Origin: DASWNP01 sp036399175
Lineage (GTDB): Bacteria > Acidobacteriota > Blastocatellia > Pyrinomonadales > Pyrinomonadaceae
Direction: 5' to 3'
Assembly: GCA_036399175.1 (NCBI GenBank)
Contig: DASWNP010000020.1
Location: 1-64,000, forward strand
DNA: 64,000 bases
A model generated the notes under the pieces. It made no database searches and was not told the origin of the DNA. It worked only from the letters and a program-made list of their open reading frames with translations. Positions 1-10,098 of the stretch are shown piece after piece. Position numbers and translations under genes: made by a program. Position 1 is the first letter of the stretch. Every line of letters begins with the position of its first letter.

Positions 1-102
1 AACTCGCACGGTCACGCGCATTCACTCTCGCCGGCACCCACAACTATAAAATTCATTCCCGTCAGGTGGCGCGACGTCCATTACCTTATTAAAGAGGAGG
101 AG

Positions 103-594
103 ATGGCAAGCTTCAGCGATTATGTGGCGGGGCTAGGTGAATACAACATTGAGTACATTTTTGCGGACGGCCCGTCGGAGTTCTTCCTCCGCTTTACGGA
201 CGAGGAGAAAGGCCCTGTCGAAGAACTGCCGCGCGTTCCCGCCGGTTACGAACGGTTCGTAAAGCAGCCAGTCGATGAGGTGCTGACTTCCGTAGGCGCC
301 AGCGTAGTAAAGCGTGTCCGCAATGATGACGGTTCGTGGCAATATGAAAAGCACATACCTGTGACGGTTAATGTTGGCAGTGTGAAGGGTGCAAAGCGGG
401 GTATGTTCTTTCATCCATTCAAGCCGGCGGTATATGAAGCGGTGAAAATCACTCGCGTCGGTAGGGAATCATCGCGAGGCATAATCGTCAGGATGCTCGA
501 CGATAATCAGGGAGAAGGCGAAGGTAGCAGACCAGTTCACGCAGGGTGGCGCTTATCAACCAGCCCGCATAAGTATTTCTTTCATGCGCCCTAA
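103..594 (+). CDS. Cassette 1 protein, unknown function (163 aa)
   Basis: I do not recognise this family. The protein is soluble, with no signal peptide or membrane segment, and is rich in charged and aromatic residues; a central hydrophilic stretch is followed by a C-terminal part with several Gly and His residues. The start is well supported by AAAGAGGAGGAG immediately upstream of ATG 103. The gene ends 13 bases before attC 1, the usual tight fit of a cassette ORF. Expression would depend on the integron promoter upstream or on a promoter in the first 100 bases, where I see no convincing -35/-10 pair. Confidence 0.6.
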   Translation: MASFSDYVAGLGEYNIEYIFADGPSEFFLRFTDEEKGPVEELPRVPAGYERFVKQPVDEVLTSVGASVVKRVRNDDGSWQYEKHIPVTVNVGSVKGAKRGMFFHPFKPAVYEAVKITRVGRESSRGIIVRMLDDNQGEGEGSRPVHAGWRLSTSPHKYFFHAP

Positions 595-607
595 AGAAGC
601 CGGGCGC

Positions 608-710
608 GTCTAACAACGGCATGCACCCGACCGCGAATAGCGTTGCTCTCATGCGCGAGACTTGCTTCAATGTCGCGATTCGTCGCGGCGGGTGATGCGG
701 GGCGTTAGAC
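608..710 (+). other. attC recombination site 1 (complete)
   Basis: The site runs from GTCTAAC (608-614) to GTTAGAC (704-710). The arms following these boxes are complementary: CACCCG and CCGCG on the left pair with CGCGG and CGGGTG on the right, with unpaired bases between. This is the folded bottom-strand architecture that integron integrases recognise. Recombination would occur between G704 and T705. Confidence 0.85.
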
Positions 711-784
711 CTAAGGCTTATTTCAGGGTGTATCCTATACAAGGCAAGGGGCAACCACAAACTTAAGGTTGAGCAGGCAAGTCA

Positions 785-1345
785 ATGAAGAAAATCAGAA
801 TAATCCATATTGATCCAGAGGAGGCATACAAGTTTGCCCGCCTCTATCAAAAAGCAGCGGCGGCAATATCAACCGAGATTATTAACTCAAATTCGCCATC
901 TCTTATAGGGCCAATCATTGTGAATTCGGCACTCGCCACTGAAATGTACCTAAAATGTCTCCTTAGCTTAGAGAATAGTGGTGCATGTCCGACAGGGCAT
1001 GAACTAAAAAATCTTTATCGAGCCTTAACCCTAGACAGCAAAGCACAAATTGAAAAATACTACAGTGCACGTTTGGCTTATCTGAAAAGCTCGAACGTTT
1101 ATCCTACTGGTATAGTTAAAGTTAACGGAGTTGAGCAAACGATCTCTATTTGGGATCACGCTAAGACCGAACTTCAGGACGTGTTAGAAGAGGCAAATGA
1201 AGCATTCGTTAATTGGCGATATGGATACGAGAATGATTCAAAGGTTAAATTACAGCCATGCACGTTTCTGGAAGAACTTCGGTTGGCAATTCGTCAGCGC
1301 ATAGAAGAACTAAAACCAGAATGGCTGTTAGTGGCTCATCGTTAA
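785..1345 (+). CDS. Cassette 2 protein, HEPN-like (186 aa)
   Basis: The N-terminal half has the helical pattern of small HEPN-type proteins: a segment reading ATEMYLKCLL, followed by GHELKNLYRAL. Homologues often show an E-x-x-L-K helix and a GH-x-L helix in this arrangement. Near residues 138-146 is FVNWRYGYE, a WRY-x-YE-type motif seen in the same kind of proteins. HEPN proteins include RNases and toxins of prokaryotic conflict systems, but the usual R-x4-6-H motif is not obvious here, so catalysis is uncertain. The gene is AT-rich compared with the chromosome, as expected for a captured cassette, and is followed by attC 2. Confidence 0.55.
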   Translation: MKKIRIIHIDPEEAYKFARLYQKAAAAISTEIINSNSPSLIGPIIVNSALATEMYLKCLLSLENSGACPTGHELKNLYRALTLDSKAQIEKYYSARLAYLKSSNVYPTGIVKVNGVEQTISIWDHAKTELQDVLEEANEAFVNWRYGYENDSKVKLQPCTFLEELRLAIRQRIEELKPEWLLVAHR

Positions 1346-1381
1346 GATGCAAATTGGGCTATAGAATCTTTAACAACGCCG

Positions 1382-1490
1382 GTCTAACAACTCATTCAAC
1401 CCGACCGCTCGATAGCATGGCTTTCATGCTCTTTTCTTGCGCATAAGCTGTGTGCTGCGCGCTCGCGGCGGGTTAATTCGAGCGTTAGAT
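1382..1490 (+). other. attC recombination site 2 (complete)
   Basis: The site runs from GTCTAAC (1382-1388) to GTTAGAT (1484-1490). The inner arms AACCCG and CCGC near the left end pair with GCGG and CGGGTT near the right end. The central part differs from attC 1, while the outer arms are similar, as is usual between attC sites of one array. Confidence 0.82.
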
Positions 1491-1514
1491 TCCTTTCTCC
1501 TACCAGAGAAGAGT

Positions 1515-1733
1515 ATGAGTGACACAAAGCTATCTTCTGAAGAGTTACAAATCTTGCGCGCTGTAATGGCGTCCCTCGTAGTTAAATCCCGCACTGGGGA
1601 GTTGGGCATCCTTCACGGCATAGAGAGATTCGTGTCTGCCCAAGTAATCTTGAACAAGAAAGATTTGGATATCTTGGACTCTATGGCGAAGAAGATGGGT
1701 CTAAGTGCCGGAGTAAAGAGAACGAATGCGTGA
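1515..1733 (+). CDS. Cassette 3 protein, unknown function (72 aa)
   Basis: A small helical, charged protein with no recognisable family, signal or membrane segment. ATG 1515 lies 25 bases after attC 2, preceded by a GAGAAGAG ribosome-binding-like stretch; an upstream in-frame start would run back through attC 2 and is therefore unlikely. The gene stops 12 bases before the partial attC at 1746. Confidence 0.5.
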   Translation: MSDTKLSSEELQILRAVMASLVVKSRTGELGILHGIERFVSAQVILNKKDLDILDSMAKKMGLSAGVKRTNA

Positions 1734-1745
1734 GCGGGCGGCGAA

Positions 1746-1777
1746 ATCTAACAACGGCATGCACCCGACCGCGAAGA
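1746..1777 (+). other. Partial attC site (left arm only)
   Basis: ATCTAAC at 1746-1752 is followed by an arm identical to attC 1 over 29 bases (1747-1775 matches 609-637). No complementary right arm or GTTRRRY box follows before the kinase gene at 1850. This looks like the broken right end of the array, left by deletion or by another recombination event. Confidence 0.7.
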
Positions 1778-1849
1778 CCCTCCTTTCTTATTCGCTATAC
1801 TTGCAGGCTTGTTTAGTGGATTGATATTAGGACACGACCGGCTTTTTTC

Positions 1850-4108
1850 ATGTCTCTCCTCGAAATCCTACAACTTATCGGTTACAGCATGGCGGCGGCG
1901 CTGTCGCTGTGGCTGGGCGGGGGGCTGCTGAAGCGTCGGCGTGTGTCGTCGAGGTTGGAGCGGGTGCTTCTGGTGCTGGCGCTGTGTATGGGCGCTTGGC
2001 ACGCGAGCAATCTTGTGCTGGTGCTGCACACGATGCTGGGGCTGGCGGACGGGCGTTGGGCGGCGCTGCTGCGTCTGGCCGATACGGTGGCGGTCGTGAG
2101 TGTGACGCTGACCTACTCGCTGCTGCTCCACGTTCATCTCTATCTCTGGGCTGATGCGCGCCGCCGTCCTCTGACGCGCCTTGAGAATGTTCGCGTCTAT
2201 CTCTCATACATCCCGGCGCTCTTTCTCGCAGCCGCCGTGCCGCCGCTCTGGATGGGCGAGCACGCGCCGATGTACGTCAAGCTCGCGCGCCTGCTCTGGC
2301 CGTTCGCACTCTGGGCGACCTACGTGCTGTGCCTGACGGCGACCACCGATTTTCTCATCGCGCGCCTTTCAACCTCACCCGGCGAAAAACGCCTGATGCG
2401 AATGCTTGCGGCCTCCTTCGTCGGCATCGCCGTCCTCATCATGGCCGTCTACATCTTCCGCGTAGGCGAGGGAACGGCGCTCGGACTCTACCTGCAAACG
2501 CTTGCCAACCTCGGCTCGCTTCTGCCGACGGCGCTCCTGGCCTATCACGTCTATCGTTATCGCTATCTCGAATTGATTGTCAGAGAAAGCCTCATCTTCG
2601 CCTCGTTCGCGGCGGTAGTGCTGGTCGTCTATCTCTACGGCATACGCACGTTCGGCGCGTGGCTCACCGAGCGTTATCAACTTCGCGCGGGCGCAATCGA
2701 GACGTTACTCATCCTGAGCCTCGCGCTCGTCGCCGCGCCGCTCAGAGGTTGGCTCGACCAACGCTTCAACCGTCTCTTCGAGCGAGAAGCCGCGCTCTAC
2801 CGCGATGTCGTCACACGCATCGGCGCAAACGCCGGGCGCTATCGAGAACTGCCCGTGCTTCTGCGCTTCATCGAAGAGCGCATCTCTACGGGGCTCAATC
2901 TCAGGCGCGTGCGGCTTATCGCGCGGAGCATCGAGCGCAATACGTCCGAAATGGCCGGAGACGGAACACACGCTTCGTTCGAGAACGGCGGCATGGTCGT
3001 CTGGGAAGAGAGCGCGTCGGAGGCGGGGCGGAGCGAGCATTTGGAGAATGGCGAACGTGAGAACGCGGGCGCTGCGAAGGATTCGGCTGATAGGGATGCT
3101 ATTGACGGGGAAGCGGCTGACGCTTCGCGGCGGGCTGAGCTGGCTGCGTGGGCTGAGCAGTTGCTCACGCTTCTGCGAGCGCAATACTGGGAGGCGCTCG
3201 AAGGCGAAGAGCTTTTGCGCGGGCGCGGCTTTGAGATTGCGTATGCGCTGCGGCGAGAGAATCGTCTGGTGGGATTGATGCTGGTCGATGCTCCGACCGA
3301 TGCGCTGACGCGCGACGTGAGGGCTGTGCTGGAGATTCTGGCAGGGCAGGTGGCCGTAGCTATCGACGATTGCAGGCTGGTGGAAGAGAACGTGCGACTG
3401 GAGCGTCGGCTCGCACACGGCGAACGCCTCGCCGCGCTCGGACAGATGGCCGCGACGGTGGCGCACGAAGTCAAGAATCCGCTCTCGGCCATCAAGTCCA
3501 TCGCCCAGGTGATGCGCGAGGACGAGCGTCTGGCCGACGACTACACGCGCGACCTCGATTTGATAGTCGGCGAGACAGACAGGCTGAACCGTAGTGTCAC
3601 GCAGCTTCTCAGTTTCGCCCGTCGCGCGCCCGCGATGGACGCCGCCGCGCGCGTCGATGAAGTGGTGCGCGCCTCGGTCGCCCTGTTTCGTGCCGAGGCG
3701 AACAGTCGAGGTGTGACGTTGGAGTTGAACCTGGACTCGCGTCTGGAAACGTCCGCAGAGGAAGGCCGACTCGACGGAGCGCGGGCGGCGGCTTTGCGCG
3801 ACGCCGTCTCGAATCTGCTGCTCAACGCCCTGCAAGCGACGCCTTCGGGCGGGCGCGTCTCGGTCGAAGCGGGAATCGAAAACGAAAACTATCTCATCGC
3901 CGTCAACGACGGCGGCGCGGGCGTCTCGCCGCAGATACGCGAGCGCATCTGGGAACCCTTCTTCACCACCCGGCAGCGCGGCACAGGGCTCGGATTGTCC
4001 ATCGTCCGCAAGCGCATGGAAGAGGTCGGAGGCCGCGCCACCCTCGCCCCCGCCAGAGAGAAGCAAAGCGGCGCACGCTTCGAGCTTCGACTCCCCGTTA
4101 AGAATTGA
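1850..4108 (+). CDS. Membrane-bound NtrB-like sensor histidine kinase (752 aa)
   Basis: The first roughly 300 residues form about eight hydrophobic segments, a multi-pass sensor module. A GAF-like region follows (about 330-510), interrupted by an acidic low-complexity stretch. The transmitter has an H-box reading TVAHEVKNPLSAIKS with phosphoacceptor His539, an N-box around Asn655 (SNLLLNALQATPSGG) and a G-box GTGLGLSIV near 711. The HEVKNPL form of the H-box is typical of NtrB-type kinases. The NtrC-type regulator at 5087 is its probable partner, with a small secreted protein gene between them. The start codon has no clear Shine-Dalgarno sequence. The signal sensed is unknown. Confidence 0.88.
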   Translation: MSLLEILQLIGYSMAAALSLWLGGGLLKRRRVSSRLERVLLVLALCMGAWHASNLVLVLHTMLGLADGRWAALLRLADTVAVVSVTLTYSLLLHVHLYLWADARRRPLTRLENVRVYLSYIPALFLAAAVPPLWMGEHAPMYVKLARLLWPFALWATYVLCLTATTDFLIARLSTSPGEKRLMRMLAASFVGIAVLIMAVYIFRVGEGTALGLYLQTLANLGSLLPTALLAYHVYRYRYLELIVRESLIFASFAAVVLVVYLYGIRTFGAWLTERYQLRAGAIETLLILSLALVAAPLRGWLDQRFNRLFEREAALYRDVVTRIGANAGRYRELPVLLRFIEERISTGLNLRRVRLIARSIERNTSEMAGDGTHASFENGGMVVWEESASEAGRSEHLENGERENAGAAKDSADRDAIDGEAADASRRAELAAWAEQLLTLLRAQYWEALEGEELLRGRGFEIAYALRRENRLVGLMLVDAPTDALTRDVRAVLEILAGQVAVAIDDCRLVEENVRLERRLAHGERLAALGQMAATVAHEVKNPLSAIKSIAQVMREDERLADDYTRDLDLIVGETDRLNRSVTQLLSFARRAPAMDAAARVDEVVRASVALFRAEANSRGVTLELNLDSRLETSAEEGRLDGARAAALRDAVSNLLLNALQATPSGGRVSVEAGIENENYLIAVNDGGAGVSPQIRERIWEPFFTTRQRGTGLGLSIVRKRMEEVGGRATLAPAREKQSGARFELRLPVKN

Positions 4109-4221
4109 TTCATTGATTCATTGATTCATTGATTCAATGGTTCAACGGTTCATTAGTTCAACAACTCGATGAATAATTTCTTCAATGAATCTGTGAGTCG
4201 ATGAACCAATGAATCAATCAT
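4104..4221. repeat. Low-complexity inverted repeat (octamer type)
   Basis: Four tandem copies of ATTGATTC starting in the kinase stop codon are mirrored about 70 bases later by ATGAACCAATGAATCAATCA. The whole stretch can fold into a long imperfect hairpin. No gene lies inside. It may act as a transcription terminator or mRNA stabiliser between the kinase and the next gene. Confidence 0.7.
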
Positions 4222-4333
4222 CGGAACTTCTCGCGTACTCGCGCGTGTTGCGTCGCCAGAGTTGCGCGGGCGTCGCGCGAAAGGATGCGTGGCGCGTCGG
4301 CGCTTCGAGTCAGACGGTAAAGGAGAAACAAGC

Positions 4334-4996
4334 ATGACAGTATCGCTATGCTCTCGCAGGGTATTTCTGTGCCTCGCGCTGCTCGTTTGCAGCGTCAGCC
4401 TGAGTCCTGTTCAGGCGTTCTCGCAGGAGGAGAGCGCACCCGCCACGCCGCGCCCCGCGCAAGCCAGGGAGGAAGTTGACCTCGAAATCCATCTGCAACT
4501 TCTCATGGCTTCAAACGGCGCGGGCTCATCTGCGCGCCTTCCGCCGTCGCTCGATGCGACGATGAAGCAACTGCGCGCGAGTTTGCCTTTTGAAAACTAC
4601 CGCACGGGCGCGGCCTTTCTCTATCGCATCAAGAACGGCCGTCCTCTCGACGTGCGCGGGACGGGCAACGTCATGCAAACGACGACCATCAACAACCCCT
4701 ACACGCCGAGCTTCTATCACCTCTCCCTGCACCCGGTCGAGATAAAATCCAACGCGAGCGGCAAACAAATGGTGAGTGTCAACGAGTTCCATTTCGGATT
4801 GAAAGTGCCTATCACGACTTCTCTTGCGAGCGTGAGCCCTGGCTCTCAAGCTCAAGCCGCAGTACAGTATCAGGACACGGGAATCTCGACGGGGCTGAGC
4901 TTTCGTGAAGGCGAGCCGGTCGTGGTCGGGACGATTTACTTCGGGTCGGCGGACGAGGCGATAATCGTTATCCTCACCGCGAAAAGAATCTCCTGA
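4334..4996 (+). CDS. Secreted protein of unknown function (220 aa)
   Basis: A signal peptide is clear: positively charged start, hydrophobic core VFLCLALLVCSVSLS, then a small-residue cleavage region near VQAFSQ. The mature part is a beta-rich periplasmic or secreted protein of no family I know. ATG 4334 is chosen because AAAGGAG lies at 4318-4324 and the signal peptide begins there; an upstream in-frame extension would add a basic, uncleavable leader. It sits between the kinase and the response regulator, so it may be an accessory or sensor-domain partner of that system, but nothing in the sequence proves this. Confidence 0.65.
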   Translation: MTVSLCSRRVFLCLALLVCSVSLSPVQAFSQEESAPATPRPAQAREEVDLEIHLQLLMASNGAGSSARLPPSLDATMKQLRASLPFENYRTGAAFLYRIKNGRPLDVRGTGNVMQTTTINNPYTPSFYHLSLHPVEIKSNASGKQMVSVNEFHFGLKVPITTSLASVSPGSQAQAAVQYQDTGISTGLSFREGEPVVVGTIYFGSADEAIIVILTAKRIS

Positions 4997-5086
4997 ACAT
5001 CGGCGCGAATCTCACTTTCAGTCACCACCGACCTTGAGCATGAGGACGCCGCTGAAGTAAATTCTCTCTTCGGAGAGAGACAAACT

Positions 5087-6592
<1,506 letters not shown>

Positions 6593-6771
6593 GACCACGA
6601 CCGCGCCTCCAAGCCTTGAAAGTACACCTCGACACAGACCTCGGCGGCGACAATAGACAGCAACAGATTCTCCGAGTTCTGGCTCGAAGTAGTTACAGGC
6701 GCGGCGGCTTGATTCAGGCGGGAGATGACCGGTGTTGTCGGCGCGCTCGAAAGCGGTGTAAACTTGGCACT

Positions 6772-6969
6772 ATGAGCATTGAGGAAATCGAATCTGCTAT
6801 CGCGCAATTGCCGCCTTCGGACGTGGCAAAGCTGGCAGAATGGTTTGCGGAGTTCCAGGCGCAGGTCTGGGACAGGCAGTTGGAGGAGGATGTCGAAGCC
6901 GGTCGCCTCGATGCGCTGATTGAGCAGGCAGAAGATGATTTTGAGCAGGGGCGTTGCGAGCCTCTGTGA
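6772..6969 (+). CDS. Putative antitoxin of a type II TA pair (65 aa)
   Basis: A short acidic protein of predicted helices (IEEIESAIAQLPPSDVAKLAEWF), typical of small antitoxins that precede ParE/RelE-fold toxins. ATG 6772 is the first start before this conserved part; a longer in-frame extension is an antisense-type shadow of the upstream regulator gene. The stop codon TGA (6967-6969) overlaps the proposed GTG start of the next gene, so the two are translationally coupled. DNA binding is not evident: no ribbon-helix-helix or HTH motif is clear. Confidence 0.6.
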   Translation: MSIEEIESAIAQLPPSDVAKLAEWFAEFQAQVWDRQLEEDVEAGRLDALIEQAEDDFEQGRCEPL

Positions 6970-7220
6970 AGCACTTCGCTTCCACTCAGTTCTGGCAGCA
7001 CTATCGCCAACTTCCCTCAGACGTTCGCCGTCTCGCCGATAGAAATTTTCAACTGCTCAAGGCTGATTCCAAACACCCATCACTTCATCTCAAGAAAATC
7101 GGCAGGTTATGGTCAGTTCGCGTCGGCGCTCATTACCGTGCGTTAGGTTTGGATAAGCCCGAAGGTATCGTCTGGTTCTGGATTGGCTCACACGCCGACT
7201 ACGACAAACTCATCCCGTAG
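6966..7220 (+). CDS. ParE/RelE-fold toxin-like protein (84 aa)
   Basis: The pattern FWQHYRQLPSDVRRLADRNFQLLKADSKHPSLHLKKIGRLWSVRVG (read in pieces) followed by HYRALG and FWIGSHADYDKLI matches the RelE/ParE superfamily, in particular the final G-x-H-x-x-Y segment. GTG 6966 is preferred to TTG 6954 because it gives a GTGA overlap with the upstream stop. Members inhibit translation by mRNA cleavage or poison gyrase; which one applies cannot be seen. Coupling to the antitoxin-like gene supports the TA assignment. Confidence 0.7.
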   Translation: MKHFASTQFWQHYRQLPSDVRRLADRNFQLLKADSKHPSLHLKKIGRLWSVRVGAHYRALGLDKPEGIVWFWIGSHADYDKLIP

Positions 7221-7284
7221 TTAACACCCCAGCCTTAAAAATAATCGAAACCAGAAGCTTCACGGCGAGTAATGACGCTCGCGT

Positions 7285-10098
7285 TTATTTACTGACCGTG
7301 ACGCGGACGGGCGATTGTTTGAGGATGACTTTGCTGTTGTCGGCGGAGATAAGAATTACGTCGTCGGCGTCGAAGTTGAGAGAAGTTTCTCCGCTGGCTA
7401 GGGCTTCAATCTCTATGTGGAGAAGTGTTCCGGCTGCGCTGATGTGCGAGCCGTCGCGGGGCGGCATGGCGGAGATGAGCGCCGCGCCGCTCTGGTTGTT
7501 GACGGCTTGCGAAATGGTGGGAGCGCTCTGCCCGCCCGCGAAGATGCTGCCCTGAGAGACGGAGCGGACGGCGACGACTTTCGGGTCGAAACGAAGCGTG
7601 GCCGTGACGAGAGAGAGCGCAGCATCCGTCTTGAGTAGCAGTCGGAGTTGTTGCCTTTCGCCGACGCGCATCTGCGGTTGGCCGGAGACGAGTCGCAGTT
7701 GAGCGACCCTCGTCGGGCGTCTCTCTTTATTGAGAGAGGCGTTGGTCTCTTCGGTCGTAGAGGCGGCGACATCGACGGACGCGCCTTCGGCGGCTTCTTC
7801 CTTTTCCGCACGCTCCGCGCGAGGGCTCGCGGGCGATTTCAGAATGTCTCCCGTGAACGGAGATTTCTGTCGATTCTGATAGAGAGCATCGCTTGTGCTT
7901 TGAGAGGTGTCTGAAGCGGCGAGCGCATAGCGTTGCCGCTCGGCGTCATGCTTGACGGCGTCGTGCTTGATTGCCGAATCCGTCTGGCCGGTCAGGATGT
8001 TGGGAGCGGGCACGTAAGCGTAGGCGAACTCTTCGGTGTTTGAAATTTGAGAGGCTGGCTCTCCGGCGTCGGAGACGTGAATGACAGCGTTAGTCGGAAG
8101 GCGACGGGCGGTGGCGAGCTGGTCGTCGCGTTCAATCTCTTGCAGGAGGGCTTCGAGCGAATCGCTGTTGGGCGTTTGCAGCGTGCCGGTCGGGCGCAGT
8201 TCTTCGTCCTGCGGCGTGAGCGCGGGGGCGCGCATGACGTGAGGCGTGACGGCGATGACGATGTCTGTCTGCTGGTCGTTGCGACGCGGCGCGGTGAAGA
8301 GCCGACCGAAGACCGGGACGAGACCGAGCACGGGCAAGCCCTGTCGCCCGCGCGACTGCTGGTTCTGTGCGACGCTGGCAATCATCATCGTGCGGTTGTT
8401 CTGAATGCGCGCCGTGCCTTCGATGTTGCGCTCGGTGAAGGTCGGCGTCAGAGATGCGACGCCCTGATTAGTCACGTCGTTCGACTTGATGCTCATCTTC
8501 ACCTGCACGTCGAGATTCTGGAAGACCTGCGGGGTGAACTCCAAAGTCAGGCCGGTCTTTTCGTACTGAATGATGGGAAAGCCGTTGCCGCCGAAGACGC
8601 CCGCGTTGACCGCGCCCTGCGTGTTCTTATCATCGACGGTCGTGCCGAGCGGCGTGACGGCGGCTGTCTGCACGGGCACGCGCTGGCCTATGTGTGCGGT
8701 CGATTTTTCGCCGTCGAAGGCGTGCAGTTGCGTCGAGGCGATGAGACGCGTCTGGTCTTTGCGCTGCAAGGCCGAGAGGGCGGACGCGGGAACAAGCAGC
8801 GCAGCGCCGAGCGCGGTCGGTGCAGTGACGGCGTTGAGCCCCTGCGTCACAACCTCGCGGCTGCCGCCGAGGATGCTGAATCCTTTCTGTATGCCGCCGA
8901 GATTTTTCAGCGTGCTTTCAGAGCCGATTTGATTGCCGAGCTGCAAAAGGTCGTTGCGCGAAACCTCGTAGATGTTGACATCCATCACGACTTCCGCGCG
9001 CTCCTTATCGATGCTGCGGATGAGGTCGCTGACGAGGCGTATGTTCTCGGGCGTGTCGCGGACGGTCAGGCTGTTGGTCGTCTTGTTGACGGCGATGACG
9101 GCCTGCCGCCCGACCTGTGGCGGGATGACGGATTGGATGAGCTTCTGCGCGTCGGCCGGGTCGGTGTTTGAAAGATAGAAGGTGCGAAGCACAAGCTGCT
9201 GATACTGCGGGCGCTTCGATTGGTCTGCGACGAGGATGGTGCGGCGGCTCAGTTTCTGGAAGAAGAGACCCTGCGAGAAAAAGATGTGGTCGAGAGCCTG
9301 CGCCGCCGTCACGTCGCGCAAATCTATTTTAATAGCTCGCGGCGGAAACTCGCGGTCGAAGATGACGTTGAGGTCAACTTCGCGGGCGATATGCCTGATG
9401 AAGTCTTCGAGGTCGCCCGAAAAGTTGATGGCGCGAAGCTGTTCGGCGCGCGGCGAAAGCGGCATCGGGGTTTTAACGCTCGTGCCCGCCACCCTCACCT
9501 TCAGACTCCCCGCGTCAAGGCTCGACGCCGTGAGTTTGCTGACGGAGGCCGTGCCGTCGTTTAAGTTTTCCGCGTCGCTCTTGCCATCTTTGCCGAGCTG
9601 TAGCTTGAGCATGCGCTCCATCAAAGAGAGCGCAAGCTCGTTGGCGGGGTCGTAATTGTAAGCGCGGCGGAAGGCGTTATAAGCGCCGACGTAGTCGCCC
9701 TTTTCGGCCAGCACGTGCCCCTGCTGCGTGAACGCCTGCGAAGCGTTGAAGACGGCGCGACGGAAATGGAGCTGGTATTCGACGTTCGCGGGCTCGGCGG
9801 CGACAGCCAGCGCGAACTCCTCCGCCGCTCTCTCCCACTGCTGCGCCTGCTCGTGCTGCAAGCCCTGCTTATAACTCTTTTGACCCTTTTGAGCCGCGAC
9901 CGTCGCCTGCCAAGCCCAGAGAAGGCTCAGGACAAAAAGAGCCCTAAAGGCACCTGAGATAAAGCTTCGCAGCCGCCCTTCGGCGGGCGTCGTCGCAGTT
10001 CTCCCTCGAAAGTCGGCTTTCTCCCTACGCATGACGCACTCTTCTTTTCTCGCCAAAAGGTGCTTGACAGGTGTGCTCAAGAAAATCGAAATCTGCAT
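7285..10098 (-). CDS. Secretin with TPR and cohesin-like domains (937 aa)
   Basis: Order of parts: signal peptide (hydrophobic core FRALFVLSLLWAW), TPR-like helices (about 75-165), an STN/secretin-TonB N-terminal domain (about 225-300), NolW/N1-type modules, the secretin beta-barrel core (about 430-625, with VPVFGRLF and TDIVIAVTPHVM), a low-complexity linker and a C-terminal cohesin-like beta-sandwich (about 800-937). It would form an outer-membrane channel of a type II secretion or type IV pilus-like system. No assembly ATPase or pilin lies nearby. Two starts are possible: 10098 (AAGGGAG upstream) or ATG 10032, which begins closer to the signal peptide and has GAAAAGAAGAG upstream. Confidence 0.82.
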   Translation of the reverse strand: MQISIFLSTPVKHLLARKEECVMRREKADFRGRTATTPAEGRLRSFISGAFRALFVLSLLWAWQATVAAQKGQKSYKQGLQHEQAQQWERAAEEFALAVAAEPANVEYQLHFRRAVFNASQAFTQQGHVLAEKGDYVGAYNAFRRAYNYDPANELALSLMERMLKLQLGKDGKSDAENLNDGTASVSKLTASSLDAGSLKVRVAGTSVKTPMPLSPRAEQLRAINFSGDLEDFIRHIAREVDLNVIFDREFPPRAIKIDLRDVTAAQALDHIFFSQGLFFQKLSRRTILVADQSKRPQYQQLVLRTFYLSNTDPADAQKLIQSVIPPQVGRQAVIAVNKTTNSLTVRDTPENIRLVSDLIRSIDKERAEVVMDVNIYEVSRNDLLQLGNQIGSESTLKNLGGIQKGFSILGGSREVVTQGLNAVTAPTALGAALLVPASALSALQRKDQTRLIASTQLHAFDGEKSTAHIGQRVPVQTAAVTPLGTTVDDKNTQGAVNAGVFGGNGFPIIQYEKTGLTLEFTPQVFQNLDVQVKMSIKSNDVTNQGVASLTPTFTERNIEGTARIQNNRTMMIASVAQNQQSRGRQGLPVLGLVPVFGRLFTAPRRNDQQTDIVIAVTPHVMRAPALTPQDEELRPTGTLQTPNSDSLEALLQEIERDDQLATARRLPTNAVIHVSDAGEPASQISNTEEFAYAYVPAPNILTGQTDSAIKHDAVKHDAERQRYALAASDTSQSTSDALYQNRQKSPFTGDILKSPASPRAERAEKEEAAEGASVDVAASTTEETNASLNKERRPTRVAQLRLVSGQPQMRVGERQQLRLLLKTDAALSLVTATLRFDPKVVAVRSVSQGSIFAGGQSAPTISQAVNNQSGAALISAMPPRDGSHISAAGTLLHIEIEALASGETSLNFDADDVILISADNSKVILKQSPVRVTVSK

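Larger units (their letters stand above)
1..1777 (+). mobile_element. Distal part of an integron gene-cassette array
   Basis: Three short genes on the plus strand are each followed by a site with the two signature ends of attC: GTCTAAC (RYYYAAC) at the start and GTTAGAC or GTTAGAT (GTTRRRY) at the end, joined by imperfectly complementary arms. This gene, attC, gene, attC order is the structure of integron cassettes. All genes point the same way, so the integrase and attI would lie to the left, outside the window. Cassette 2 is clearly more AT-rich than the flanking chromosome. The array ends at a truncated third attC about 70 bp before the histidine kinase gene. No integrase is visible, so a sedentary chromosomal integron and an orphan cassette cluster (CALIN) cannot be told apart. 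Confidence 0.8.

Noticed and set aside
2705..4066. A long minus-strand open frame of 453 codons inside the kinase gene
   Set aside because: It is a shadow of GC-rich codon use; the plus-strand frame has all kinase motifs.
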